From Flavobacterium arcticum (GTDB lineage: Bacteria > Bacteroidota > Bacteroidia > Flavobacteriales > Flavobacteriaceae): a stretch of DNA of 64,000 nucleotides. This document shows, one piece after another, positions 38,164-47,073 of this stretch. The stretch covers positions 804,501 through 868,500 of the forward strand of contig NZ_CP031188.1 in assembly GCF_003344925.1 (NCBI RefSeq). Direction: 5' to 3'. A program made the translations under genes and the position numbers. The notes beneath the pieces were generated by a model. The model was not told where the DNA came from, ran no database searches, and saw only the letters and a program-made list of their open reading frames with translations. Position 1 is the stretch's first letter; every line of letters starts with the position of its first letter.

Positions 38164-39009
38164 ATGAAAAAAATCCTAGTCCCAACAGACTTTTCCGAAC
38201 ATGCTGAACATGCACTAAAAGTAGCCGCACAAATTGCGCGTAAAAATAATGGTGAAATTTACCTACTACATCTTCTTGAATTACCTAATCACGTAGCTGA
38301 TGATGGTATAGGAGAAAGCAATGCTGTAGGCGGAAGCGCAGGAATACCTGAAGTGATGTTCTTTATGAAAAAAGTACGCGAGCGTTTTGAAGAAATCGTA
38401 AACGCTCCATACTTAGAAGGAATTAAGATTGTTGAAGCAATACAGTTTGAAAAAGCCTTTGACGGCATCATGAAACACAGTAAAGATCACGGCATAGACC
38501 TTATCGTAATGGGTTCTCATGGAGCAAGTGGTTTTAGAGAAATGTTTATAGGCTCTAACACTGAGAAGGTTGTAAGAACATCTAGCGTACCAGTATTAGT
38601 CATTAAAAAAGATGAAGGAGAGTTTACGCCTCAAAAATTTGTTTTTGCATCTGATTTCTCTAAAGAAATAAAAGAACCTTTCGCAAAAGTGGTAGAATTT
38701 GCCAATACTTTTAACATGGAACTAGATCTTGTATACGTGAACACTCCAAACGATTTCAAATCTACCCATGCAGCAGAAAAACTAATGCTTGAATTTGCAT
38801 CAGGATTCAACATAAACAACCTTAACACTCACATTTATAATGATGTAAATGTAGAAAAAGGAATACTGCATTTTGCCAATAGCATTGATGCTGATATGAT
38901 TGGTATGTGTACACACGGAAGACAAGGACTTGCTCACTTTTTTAACGGAAGTATAAGCGAAGATCTTGTTAACCATGCCGTTAGACCAGTAGTTACCTTT
39001 AAAATATAA
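38164..39009 (+). CDS. Tandem universal stress protein (UspA family)
   Basis: A 281-residue protein made of two Usp domains (about 1-148 and 150-281). The first has the full nucleotide-binding motif G-2x-G-9x-G-S (G117, G120, G130-S131 in MGSHGASGFREMFIGS). The second has the same spacing but starts with Cys in place of the first Gly (MCTHGRQGLAHFFNGS). Such double-domain Usp proteins are common in Bacteroidota; they are stress-related but without defined reactions. It is divergent from rimP. Confidence 0.93.
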   Translation: MKKILVPTDFSEHAEHALKVAAQIARKNNGEIYLLHLLELPNHVADDGIGESNAVGGSAGIPEVMFFMKKVRERFEEIVNAPYLEGIKIVEAIQFEKAFDGIMKHSKDHGIDLIVMGSHGASGFREMFIGSNTEKVVRTSSVPVLVIKKDEGEFTPQKFVFASDFSKEIKEPFAKVVEFANTFNMELDLVYVNTPNDFKSTHAAEKLMLEFASGFNINNLNTHIYNDVNVEKGILHFANSIDADMIGMCTHGRQGLAHFFNGSISEDLVNHAVRPVVTFKI

Positions 39010-39029
39010 TTAAGAAAGTTATAAAAATA

Positions 39030-39061
39030 AAAAAACCTCTCAAAATATTGAGAGGTTTTTT
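39030..39061. terminator. Bidirectional terminator between usp and tRNA-Gln
   Basis: An inverted repeat AAAAAACCTCTCAA / TTGAGAGGTTTTTT around a 4-base loop, with A/T runs on both sides. It lies 20 bases after the usp stop and directly after the 3' end of tRNA-Gln on the other strand, so it can serve both. Confidence 0.88.
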
Positions 39062-39062
39062 G

Positions 39063-39135
39063 TTGGCCCACTAGGTCTCGAACCTAGACTCTTCTGTACC
39101 AAAAACAGACGTGTTACCAATTACACCATAGGCCA
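39063..39135 (-). tRNA. tRNA-Gln (anticodon TTG)
   Basis: A 73-base cloverleaf read on the minus strand. The acceptor arms TGGCCTA / TGGGCCA pair, the anticodon stem is TCTGT / ACAGA, and the 7-base loop TTTTGGT gives anticodon TTG. The T-arm is CTAGG-TTCGAGA-CCTAG. The discriminator is A, and the 3' CCA is not encoded (the next bases are CA). A full promoter lies upstream at 39155-39184. Confidence 0.95.
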
Positions 39136-39154
39136 TTCTTCTTCATTGCGGGTG

Positions 39155-39184
39155 CAAATATAAGACACATTTTCTCTTTTCCAA
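39155..39184 (-). promoter_or_regulatory. Promoter of tRNA-Gln
   Basis: Minus-strand TTG (39184-39182), a 19-base spacer and TATATTTG (39162-39155). Both elements and spacing match the Bacteroidota consensus. The mature 5' end of the tRNA lies 20 bases after the -7 element. The tRNA-Leu gene at 57978 has the same arrangement. Confidence 0.62.
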
Positions 39185-39282
39185 AATTTTACACAAAAAA
39201 AATATTAAAAATTTATTTTTAGCGTTCTGTAAGGAATATACAGTATTATTGTAAGAATATATAAGTATTTATAAGTCAGACT

Positions 39283-42200
39283 ATGATCAATTTTAATTTA
39301 AAAAAATGGAACCTTATTATTGGGTGGATAATATTTACTATTGCCTTTATTGTTTATAGCATTACAGTAGAACCTACTGTGAGTTTTTGGGATAGTGGGG
39401 AATATATCGCTACTGCCGCAAAACTACAAGTTGGTCACCCACCAGGCGCACCACTATATCAACTCACAGGAGCATTTTTTGCAATGTTTGCTTCTGGAAA
39501 AGAGAATATAGCACCGATGGTCAATATGGTATCTGTACTTTCTGCTGCATTCACTATACTCTTTATGTTTTGGTCAACAACATTACTACTCAAAAACCTC
39601 ATCATACGCTTTACAGAAATCAATAAACAAAATAGCATTATGATTCTTGGGAGCGCTGCTGTAGGCTGCCTTGCTTTTGTGTTTTCAGATAGTTTTTGGT
39701 TTAATGCTACCGAAGCCGAGGTATATGCTATGGCATCATTATTTATAGCAATATTATTTTGGGCAGGACTACGCTGGGGCGAAGAAATGCACCTACCACA
39801 TGGTAACCGATGGCTATTACTCATCTCGTTATTAACAGGTTTATCTTTCGGCGTTCATTTCCTTGCATTACTTACCATACCTTCTATAGGGCTTATTTAT
39901 TATTTTAAGAACTACGAAAAAATCACCATCAAAAACTTCACCATAGCCAATATTAGTATTGTAGGGGTGCTTCTATTTGTGTTTATGCTCCTTATGCCTT
40001 ACACATTAGCTCTTTTTGCAAAAACTGAAATATTTGTAGTAAACAGTCTTGGTATGCCTTTTAATTCAGGTACAATTATCATGTTCCTCCTTACAGGTTT
40101 CTTATTTTATAGTGGGTTAAAATATACTCGTAAAAAACAACTACCATTATACAACACATTGTTACTGTGCTTACTGTTCATCTACACAGGTTTTTCGTCA
40201 TGGATGATGTTATCTGTTCGTGCCAACACTAACATAACTATCAATGAGAATCCACCAACTAATGCTGCTGAATTACTTGCCTATTATAATCGTGAAAATT
40301 ACCAAGAACAAAAAACATTTTACGGGTCTATGTACACACAGGCTTATGCCGGACTTGACAAAGAAAATCCATATACAGATGCCAAGCCCAACTATGAGCG
40401 CGATTATACTACAGGTAAATATGTAATTGTAAATCATTACAAAAATGCTAAACAAAACTTTGATAAAAATCATGAGGGGTTTTTACCACGACTGGCACAC
40501 GAAAAAAACGCAGTAACTTATATGGCGTATGCTGGACCTCCGAAGTTTAAGGTAAACCCATATTATGATTTTGAAAAAGAACTACCTCAATATGGCGTGG
40601 ATATTTCGCAATTAAGCCCCGAAGATACTGCTATTGCAGCATCACAATTGAAAGGGCAGTTGGAAAACGTTGTGGCAGAGTTTAAATCATCGTACAGGAA
40701 GGGTGAAATGGATAATACTGATTATAATTCTTTCCTGAAAAGTTATAGTCAATATCTTATCGTAGATAAGCCAACCCTAAGCGACAACTTGAGCTTTATG
40801 TTTAACTATCAGTTTGGGTATATGTACTGGCGCTACTTTATGTGGAATTTTGCAGGTCGTCAAAATGACATACAAGGTAAAGATGATATACTAAACGGCA
40901 ACTGGATAAGCGGTATAAAAGCCGTTGATGAAATGCGACTTGGTGCACAGGAAAAACTAACAAGCGATATGCTGGGTAACAAAGGGCGTAATGCTTACTA
41001 TTTTATACCGCTACTACTAGGACTTATCGGATTAGTATATCATGCCAAAAAAGATCTAAAAAGTTTTTACATACTACTGGTATTATTCCTCTTTACAAGC
41101 CTTGCACTAAAAGTATTTTTAAACGAAAGTCCATTTGAAGTACGTGAACGCGATTATGTACTGGTAGGTTCTTTCTACGTTTTTGGTATATGGATAGCCT
41201 TTGGGGTATATGCTTTATATGATATGCTAAAAAAACACATTAACCCAAAAGTGGTAACACCCGTAGTACTTGCCTGTACCCTACTTGCTGCTCCTGTACT
41301 TATGGCTAAAGAAAACTGGGATGATCATGATCGCTCTGGGCGTTATACGGCATTGGCTATGGCAAAAGCCTACCTCGATTCATGCGACCCTAAAGCTATA
41401 CTATTTACCGTTGGCGACAATGATACATTTCCATTATGGTATGCACAAGAAATTGAAAGTTACAGAACTGATGTGCGAGTAGCATGTAGCACCTACTTAC
41501 CTGCTGACTGGTATATTGACCAAATGAAAAGACAGGCGTATGATTCTACCCCATTACCTATATCGCTCTTACATGAGCAATACCGCGATGGCACACGCGA
41601 CTATATGTTGTACAACCCGCGTACGGAGGAGCGAATGGATATTAAAGACTTTATGGCTTTTATATTGCTAGATGATGAACGTGCCAAAGTAGAAATGAAT
41701 AACGGGCAGAAAATAAACTACTACCCTACTAACAAAATTCGAGTACCCGTTGATAAGGCACAAGTTATTAAAAACAAGGTAGTACCCGAAGCCTATTATG
41801 ATGATATTGTTCCCTATATAGATATTGACTTGCCAGATGTGTTGTACAAGCACAACCTTATTACTCTCGATATAATAGCGAATAATAACTGGGAGCGTCC
41901 TATATATTTTACTGGCGGTAGTCCTGATGATGATTATTTCATATGGATGGAAGATTACCTACAACTGGAAGGTATGACTTATAAGCTTGTACCCATAAAA
42001 ACGACTCCTGATGAAGATGCTCCTTTTGACTTTGGAAGGGTAAATGCTGAAAAAATGTATGATACCGTTATGAAATGGGATTGGGGTAACAGTAACAACC
42101 CTGATATATATCATGATCCGCAAACACTGCGAAACAGTGTTGCCTTCAAAAGAAACTTAGCCCGCCTATCAGACACTTTAATTAAAGAGGGGAAGACTGA

Positions 42201-42558
42201 AAAGGCAGTAAAAATAATAGACCTTGCTCTTGAAAAAATGCCCGTTGATTATTACCGTGCTTATTTTATGGATGAAGCCTTTGCTGATGGCTACTATCGC
42301 ACTAGTAAAACAGAAAAAGCAAGGCAGTTACTTAACAAACTTACGAGAAAATATAAAGAGAATCTCGATTATTATCATTCGCTTGCGCCCTCATTGCAAA
42401 ACTCATTATACTATAATATTCTTAGAGATATAGAAAGCTATAGAAGCTTATTATTGATAATGAAAGAGAATAAAGACATCACACTTTATGAAAAGCACAA
42501 AAAAGAGTTTAATCAATTTAATCAGATGTTTACACGGTTTGACCGAGAAAATGAATAA
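39283..42558 (+). CDS. Glycosyltransferase family 117 (DUF2723, TMEM260-like) protein, copy 1
   Basis: A 1091-residue membrane protein. The N-terminal half has about ten or more helices and the conserved first loop FWDSGEYIATAAKLQVGHPP (residues 36-55), typical of DUF2723 proteins. The human relative TMEM260 is a protein O-mannosyltransferase (GT117). The C-terminal half is soluble, with GDNDTFPLWYAQEIESYRTD and, further on, helical repeats like TPR (KAVKIIDLALEKMPVDYYRA). The acidic residues D and E in WDSGEY are expected to be catalytic by analogy with other GT-C enzymes. An almost equally long paralogue follows directly. A role in protein O-glycosylation of exported proteins is inferred. 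Confidence 0.9.
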   Translation: MINFNLKKWNLIIGWIIFTIAFIVYSITVEPTVSFWDSGEYIATAAKLQVGHPPGAPLYQLTGAFFAMFASGKENIAPMVNMVSVLSAAFTILFMFWSTTLLLKNLIIRFTEINKQNSIMILGSAAVGCLAFVFSDSFWFNATEAEVYAMASLFIAILFWAGLRWGEEMHLPHGNRWLLLISLLTGLSFGVHFLALLTIPSIGLIYYFKNYEKITIKNFTIANISIVGVLLFVFMLLMPYTLALFAKTEIFVVNSLGMPFNSGTIIMFLLTGFLFYSGLKYTRKKQLPLYNTLLLCLLFIYTGFSSWMMLSVRANTNITINENPPTNAAELLAYYNRENYQEQKTFYGSMYTQAYAGLDKENPYTDAKPNYERDYTTGKYVIVNHYKNAKQNFDKNHEGFLPRLAHEKNAVTYMAYAGPPKFKVNPYYDFEKELPQYGVDISQLSPEDTAIAASQLKGQLENVVAEFKSSYRKGEMDNTDYNSFLKSYSQYLIVDKPTLSDNLSFMFNYQFGYMYWRYFMWNFAGRQNDIQGKDDILNGNWISGIKAVDEMRLGAQEKLTSDMLGNKGRNAYYFIPLLLGLIGLVYHAKKDLKSFYILLVLFLFTSLALKVFLNESPFEVRERDYVLVGSFYVFGIWIAFGVYALYDMLKKHINPKVVTPVVLACTLLAAPVLMAKENWDDHDRSGRYTALAMAKAYLDSCDPKAILFTVGDNDTFPLWYAQEIESYRTDVRVACSTYLPADWYIDQMKRQAYDSTPLPISLLHEQYRDGTRDYMLYNPRTEERMDIKDFMAFILLDDERAKVEMNNGQKINYYPTNKIRVPVDKAQVIKNKVVPEAYYDDIVPYIDIDLPDVLYKHNLITLDIIANNNWERPIYFTGGSPDDDYFIWMEDYLQLEGMTYKLVPIKTTPDEDAPFDFGRVNAEKMYDTVMKWDWGNSNNPDIYHDPQTLRNSVAFKRNLARLSDTLIKEGKTEKAVKIIDLALEKMPVDYYRAYFMDEAFADGYYRTSKTEKARQLLNKLTRKYKENLDYYHSLAPSLQNSLYYNILRDIESYRSLLLIMKENKDITLYEKHKKEFNQFNQMFTRFDRENE

Positions 42559-42575
42559 GCAAAAAGGTTATCAGT

Positions 42576-42603
42576 AACAGCAGTGGTTTAAACCACTACT
42601 GTT
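42576..42603 (+). terminator. Inverted repeat, possible terminator between GT117 copies
   Basis: A 13-bp inverted repeat with one C-A mismatch (AACAGCAGTGGTT / AACCACTACTGTT) and a minimal TA loop, 17 bases after the first GT117 stop. The following bases CATTTTA are only weakly T-rich, so termination may be partial. The rest of the 145-base gap is A/T-rich. Confidence 0.5.
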
Positions 42604-42703
42604 CATTTTATAAGCGACTATAAAAAACAACTCGAATACTATTACCTTAAACAAAAAAAATAGTTTCTTTGCATATCAAATAATCTGGTACAATTTATAA
42701 TAC

Positions 42704-45700
42704 ATGATAACATTTAATTATAAGAAATGGAATACACTGCTTGGCTGGTTTGTTTTTGCCATAGCAATGACTGTATATTCGTTAACTGTAGAACCTACCC
42801 TTAGTTTTTGGGACTGTGGTGAGTATATTGCCACTGCTGCAAAGCTCGAAGTAGGTCACCCACCAGGAGCTCCGCTCTTCCAAATGATGGGTGCATTTTT
42901 CGCCATGTTTGCTACCAGTCCAGATAAGGTTGCTCTTATGGTTAATATGGTATCCGTAGTATCAAGTGCATTTACTATACTATTTCTATTTTGGTCAGTT
43001 ACCATTATTTTAAGAACAATTATTTCCCGATTTTCAGAATTTGACAATAATAGTGCTATAGCCATATTAGGTAGTGCCTTTGTAGGGGCTTTGGCATTAA
43101 CTTTCTCTGATAGTTTCTGGTTTAATGCTACTGAAGCCGAGGTATATGCTATGGCTTCTTTATTCATTGCACTTTTATTATGGCTGGGACTGCGCTGGGA
43201 ACAGGATATGCATACACCACGTGGTAACAAATGGTTGCTTATTATATCGCTTGTAGTAGGATTATCTTTCGGAGTACACTTTATGGCACTCCTTGCTATA
43301 CCTGCTATAGGGTTTATTTATTTCTTTAAAAATTATGAAAATGTAACTATTAAGAGTTTCCTTATAGCCAATGTAATTATTGTAGCTATACTACTTTTCA
43401 TCTTCAAACTGTTATTACCTTATACCATGGCACTTTTCGGGAAAACCGAAATATTTATGGTAAACAGCTTAGGTATGCCATTTAACTCGGGTACAATTTT
43501 TATAGGGTTAGTTATTATTGCATTCTTTTACTTCGGGCTTACTTATACTCACAAAAAAGGGCTTCCGTTGTACAACACTATATTACTTTCTACACTATTT
43601 ATACTTATAGGTTTCTCTACATGGATGATGCTACCTATTCGTGCTAATGCTAATGTAGTTATTAATGAGAACCGCCCTTCGGATGCTGCCGAAGTATTAG
43701 CTTACTATAACAGGGAGCAGTATGGCGAGCAAAAATTATTTTATGGCCCTATGTATTCTGATACTTATGCGGGACTTGACAAAAACAATCCATATGAAGA
43801 TGAGAAACCTAACTATCAAAGAGATTACAAAACAGGTAAATATGTAATTGTAAACAATTATAAAAACGCCAAACAAAATACCGACGACAGACATAAAGGT
43901 TTTATGCCAAGAATGTGGAGCACAGAACATGCTGTAAATTATATGCGCTATACTAAGCCACTAGAATTCAAACTTGATCCTGCTATTGATTATGAAAGGG
44001 AACTGTACCAATATGGTATAGACCCTGAGCAAATGACAGAGCAAGAGTATGCAGACTATGTAAACCAAATAAGAGGCGAACTAGAAGGTACCGTAAATCA
44101 ATTTAAAGCTGCTTACCGTTCTGGTGATGCTGATTTAGATGATTATAATAAATTTCTAAACTCTTACGGGCAGTATCTTGTTATAGAAAAGCCGTCGTTT
44201 TGGGATAACATGGATTATATGGTAAACTACCAGTTTGGCTATATGTACGGTAGGTACTTTATGTGGAATTTTGCCGGAAGACAAAATGACATACAAGGAC
44301 GTGGCGATAATATGGACGGTAACTGGATAAGCGGTATAAAACCATTTGACACTATGAGGCTTGGCTCTCAGGATAATCTATCTTCTGACCAAACGAACAA
44401 TAAAGGGCGCAATATGTATTTTATGATTCCGCTTATATTAGGGCTTATTGGTGTAACCTATCATGCTTTTAAAGACATTAAAAGTTTTTATGTACTGTTA
44501 ATTTTATTCCTATTTACAGGACTTGCTTTAAAAGTATATCTTAACGAACGTCCGTTTGAACCACGTGAAAGAGATTATGCTCTTGTAGGATCTTTCTTTG
44601 TGTTCTCTATGTGGATAGGCTTTGGAGTATATGCTATATATGATACTATTAAAAATTATATTAAACCTAAAATAGCAGCTCCTCTTGTTATTGTAGTAAC
44701 ACTTTTGGCAGCACCAATATTAATGGGTTCTCAAAACTGGGACGACCATAACCGTTCAGGGCGTTATACAGCCTTAGCAATGGCAAAAGCTTACCTGTCA
44801 TCGTGCGAACCTAATGCTATACTATTTACCATTGGTGATAACGATACTTTCCCTCTTTGGTACGCACAAGAGGTAGAAGGTTACCGTACCGATATCAGGA
44901 TTGTAAATACTAGCCTATTTATGACTGACTGGTATATTGACCAAATGAAAAGACAAGCATACGAATCGAAACCAATGCCTATTTCGTTTAAACACGAGCA
45001 ATATGTACAAGGCACTAGAGATTACATGTTACATATCCCTGAAACAGATGAACGATGGGATATTAAAACGTTCCTTAAATTTATAGGATCAGATGACCCT
45101 CGTGTTAAAAAAGAACTTAATAATGGGCACATGGTAAATTATTACCGTACCAACAAAATAAGACTTACTGTTGACAAGGAAAACATTATTAAAAACAAAG
45201 CCGTAAGTCCTGCACAGTATGACTCTATTGTGCCTTACATCGATATTGATATTAAAGGTGATGCATTGTATAAAAACCGCCTTATGATGCTCGATATACT
45301 AGCGAATAACAACTGGGAACGCCCTATCTATTTTACAGGCGGTAGCTTTGGTGATGATGATTACCTGTGGATGAAAGATTACCTGCAACTAGATGGTATG
45401 GTGTTTAAACTTGTTCCTATACGCACACCAATACCTAAAGATGGTAGTCCGCTAGACATGGGGTATATAGATGCCGATAAAATGTATGATATTGTAATGC
45501 AATGGGATTGGGGTAACAGCGATAGCCCAAATATATATCATGATCCTGAAACCCGTAAAAACAGTATTACTTTCCGTACTAACCTAGCAAGATTAATGGA
45601 AAAACTGATTGAAGAAGGTAAAGAAGAAAAAGCCAAAAAGATAATCGACTTGGCTATGGAAAAAATGCCTTTAGAATATTATGGCTATTATACGCTTTTA

Positions 45701-45985
45701 GAACCTTTTGCTACAGGGTATTATAAAACAGGTAATAAAGAAAAAGCAAGGACAATGCTTGCTACTCTTATTAAAAAATATCAGGAAAGCTTAACATTTT
45801 ATAAAGGACTTAAAATAAGCCAGCAGGATGCACACCACATTGACATTATTACAGATATAGAGCGTTACAGAAGCCTATTATGGATAATGAAAGAACAAGG
45901 TGATACTGCCCTTTACAATAAAGAAAAACCAGCTTTTAATAAGTATAACGAGATGTTTAAGCGCTACCAAAGAGACAGCGAATAA
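42704..45985 (+). CDS. Glycosyltransferase family 117 (DUF2723, TMEM260-like) protein, copy 2
   Basis: A 1093-residue paralogue of the preceding gene, similar along the full length: the same N-terminal loop (FWDCGEYIATAAKLEVGHPP, with Cys in place of Ser), the same multi-helix half, GDNDTFPLWYAQEVEGYRTD in the soluble half, and the same TPR-like C-terminus (KAKKIIDLAMEKMPLEYYGY). Side by side most residues agree, so the pair arose by tandem duplication and both copies appear intact. Differences cluster in the region of residues 425-475 and in the C-terminal third, which may reflect different acceptor substrates. Function as for copy 1, by inference. Confidence 0.9.
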   Translation: MITFNYKKWNTLLGWFVFAIAMTVYSLTVEPTLSFWDCGEYIATAAKLEVGHPPGAPLFQMMGAFFAMFATSPDKVALMVNMVSVVSSAFTILFLFWSVTIILRTIISRFSEFDNNSAIAILGSAFVGALALTFSDSFWFNATEAEVYAMASLFIALLLWLGLRWEQDMHTPRGNKWLLIISLVVGLSFGVHFMALLAIPAIGFIYFFKNYENVTIKSFLIANVIIVAILLFIFKLLLPYTMALFGKTEIFMVNSLGMPFNSGTIFIGLVIIAFFYFGLTYTHKKGLPLYNTILLSTLFILIGFSTWMMLPIRANANVVINENRPSDAAEVLAYYNREQYGEQKLFYGPMYSDTYAGLDKNNPYEDEKPNYQRDYKTGKYVIVNNYKNAKQNTDDRHKGFMPRMWSTEHAVNYMRYTKPLEFKLDPAIDYERELYQYGIDPEQMTEQEYADYVNQIRGELEGTVNQFKAAYRSGDADLDDYNKFLNSYGQYLVIEKPSFWDNMDYMVNYQFGYMYGRYFMWNFAGRQNDIQGRGDNMDGNWISGIKPFDTMRLGSQDNLSSDQTNNKGRNMYFMIPLILGLIGVTYHAFKDIKSFYVLLILFLFTGLALKVYLNERPFEPRERDYALVGSFFVFSMWIGFGVYAIYDTIKNYIKPKIAAPLVIVVTLLAAPILMGSQNWDDHNRSGRYTALAMAKAYLSSCEPNAILFTIGDNDTFPLWYAQEVEGYRTDIRIVNTSLFMTDWYIDQMKRQAYESKPMPISFKHEQYVQGTRDYMLHIPETDERWDIKTFLKFIGSDDPRVKKELNNGHMVNYYRTNKIRLTVDKENIIKNKAVSPAQYDSIVPYIDIDIKGDALYKNRLMMLDILANNNWERPIYFTGGSFGDDDYLWMKDYLQLDGMVFKLVPIRTPIPKDGSPLDMGYIDADKMYDIVMQWDWGNSDSPNIYHDPETRKNSITFRTNLARLMEKLIEEGKEEKAKKIIDLAMEKMPLEYYGYYTLLEPFATGYYKTGNKEKARTMLATLIKKYQESLTFYKGLKISQQDAHHIDIITDIERYRSLLWIMKEQGDTALYNKEKPAFNKYNEMFKRYQRDSE

Positions 45986-46011
45986 TACTTACAAAATAAT
46001 ATGTAATTTTG

Positions 46012-46043
46012 AGAGGTAGTATCATTTAGATACTGCCTCTTTT
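46012..46043 (+). terminator. Terminator after second GT117 gene
   Basis: A 12-bp inverted repeat with one G-T wobble (AGAGGTAGTATC / GATACTGCCTCT) and a 5-base loop, followed by TTTT, 27 bases after the GT117 stop and 20 bases before the deacetylase start. Confidence 0.75.
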
Positions 46044-46063
46044 ACTTTATAAAAATAAGAATA

Positions 46064-46708
46064 ATGAAAATGTATTGGGTAAAAACACGATGGTTTATAA
46101 AGCGTCTATTTTCAGGCTTTGTGTGGGATATACCTAACACGAGTAAAACCGTATACCTTACTTTTGATGATGGTCCTACCCCCGAAATCACCGAATGGGT
46201 ACTCGATATATTACGTCCGCACGATATTAAAGCGACCTTTTTTTGTATTGGTAACAATATAGAAAAACACCCTGATATCTTCAATAAAATAATTACCGAA
46301 GGGCATGCTATAGGTAACCACACCTTTAACCACCTCAACGGTTGGAATACTAATAATGCAACATATATTGATAATATAGAGGCTACGGAAACAGCTATCC
46401 TAAAAAGAAATCCTGAATTTGAGAAAGTGAAGCTATTTCGCCCTCCTTACGGTAAGATGAAAAGAACACAGGCAAAATACGTGCGCAGTAAAGGCTACAG
46501 GATAATAATGTGGGATGTGTTAAGCGCTGATTTTGACAAGAGTATAAGCCCTGAAAAATGCTTTAAAAACGTTGTAAATACTACTCGCGAAGGTAGCGTG
46601 ATTATTTTTCACGATAGCATAAAGGCAGCAACCAATATGCAATATGCACTACCATTGGTCATAAATTATTTAAAAGAAAAAGGATTTAGGTTTGCAAAAA
46701 TTAGCTAG
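46064..46708 (+). CDS. Polysaccharide deacetylase (NodB-homology) family protein
   Basis: A 214-residue carbohydrate esterase family 4 type protein that removes acetyl groups from N-acetylated sugars such as peptidoglycan or chitin-like polymers. All motifs are visible: TFDDGP at 33-38, the metal-binding HTFNH at 86-90, RPPYGKMK near 127, MWDVLSADFD near 150 and IIFHDS near 180. There is a short basic N-terminus (WVKTRWFIKRLF) but no clear signal peptide. The stop overlaps the end of the thioredoxin-like gene on the opposite strand by 8 bases. Confidence 0.93.
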   Translation: MKMYWVKTRWFIKRLFSGFVWDIPNTSKTVYLTFDDGPTPEITEWVLDILRPHDIKATFFCIGNNIEKHPDIFNKIITEGHAIGNHTFNHLNGWNTNNATYIDNIEATETAILKRNPEFEKVKLFRPPYGKMKRTQAKYVRSKGYRIIMWDVLSADFDKSISPEKCFKNVVNTTREGSVIIFHDSIKAATNMQYALPLVINYLKEKGFRFAKIS

Positions 46709-47000
46709 CCTGTTCCTGTACCAATGTAATAATGGTATTCGCATCGAGCTCGCCCGATTGTCTCCATACCATCTGCCCATCTTTATAAATCATAAGTGTA
46801 GGTAACCCTTTTATTCTAAGGGCATCTGCAAGCTCCTGATTTTTATCTACATCAATTTTTATCACTTTGGCTTTGTCTCCAAGAGCAGCAGCTACATCAC
46901 GCATTACTGGGTGCATAGATACTGATGGCTCATTCCATTCTGTATAAAAATCGATCAGTACTGGCACTTGGGAGTTAATAAGTTCTCCGAATTTTGACAT
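46701..47000 (-). CDS. Thioredoxin-fold protein without cysteines
   Basis: A 99-residue protein of the thioredoxin family by its pattern: PVLIDFYTEW at 13-22, KVIKIDVDKNQELADALRIK at 45-64, and the cis-proline loop GLPTLMIYKDGQ at 65-76. The active-site WCGPC is replaced by W22-N-E-P-S26 and there is no cysteine anywhere, so it cannot be a disulfide oxidoreductase. A scaffold, chaperone or regulatory role is possible. It is intact, with conserved fold residues, so it looks like a selected variant and not a decayed gene. It overlaps the deacetylase gene tail to tail. Confidence 0.9.
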   Translation of the reverse strand: MSKFGELINSQVPVLIDFYTEWNEPSVSMHPVMRDVAAALGDKAKVIKIDVDKNQELADALRIKGLPTLMIYKDGQMVWRQSGELDANTIITLVQEQAS

Positions 47001-47051
47001 AAATTAAAATTTAAACCGACCTAAAGCTTTTATATCTCGCTAAAATTTACA

Positions 47052-47059
47052 CAAATATA
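47052..47059 (-). promoter_or_regulatory. Possible -7 element of thioredoxin-like gene
   Basis: Minus-strand TATATTTG matches TAnnTTTG and lies 51 bases before the ATG of the thioredoxin-like gene. No TTG at -33 was found. The upstream metallophosphoesterase stop lies 14 bases beyond it. Confidence 0.35.
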
Positions 47060-47073
47060 ACAATTTTAGTAAT

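Noticed and set aside
42559..42703. Small RNA or attenuator between the two GT117 genes
   Set aside because: Apart from the inverted repeat at 42576-42603 there is no promoter match or further structure; a weak terminator is sufficient.
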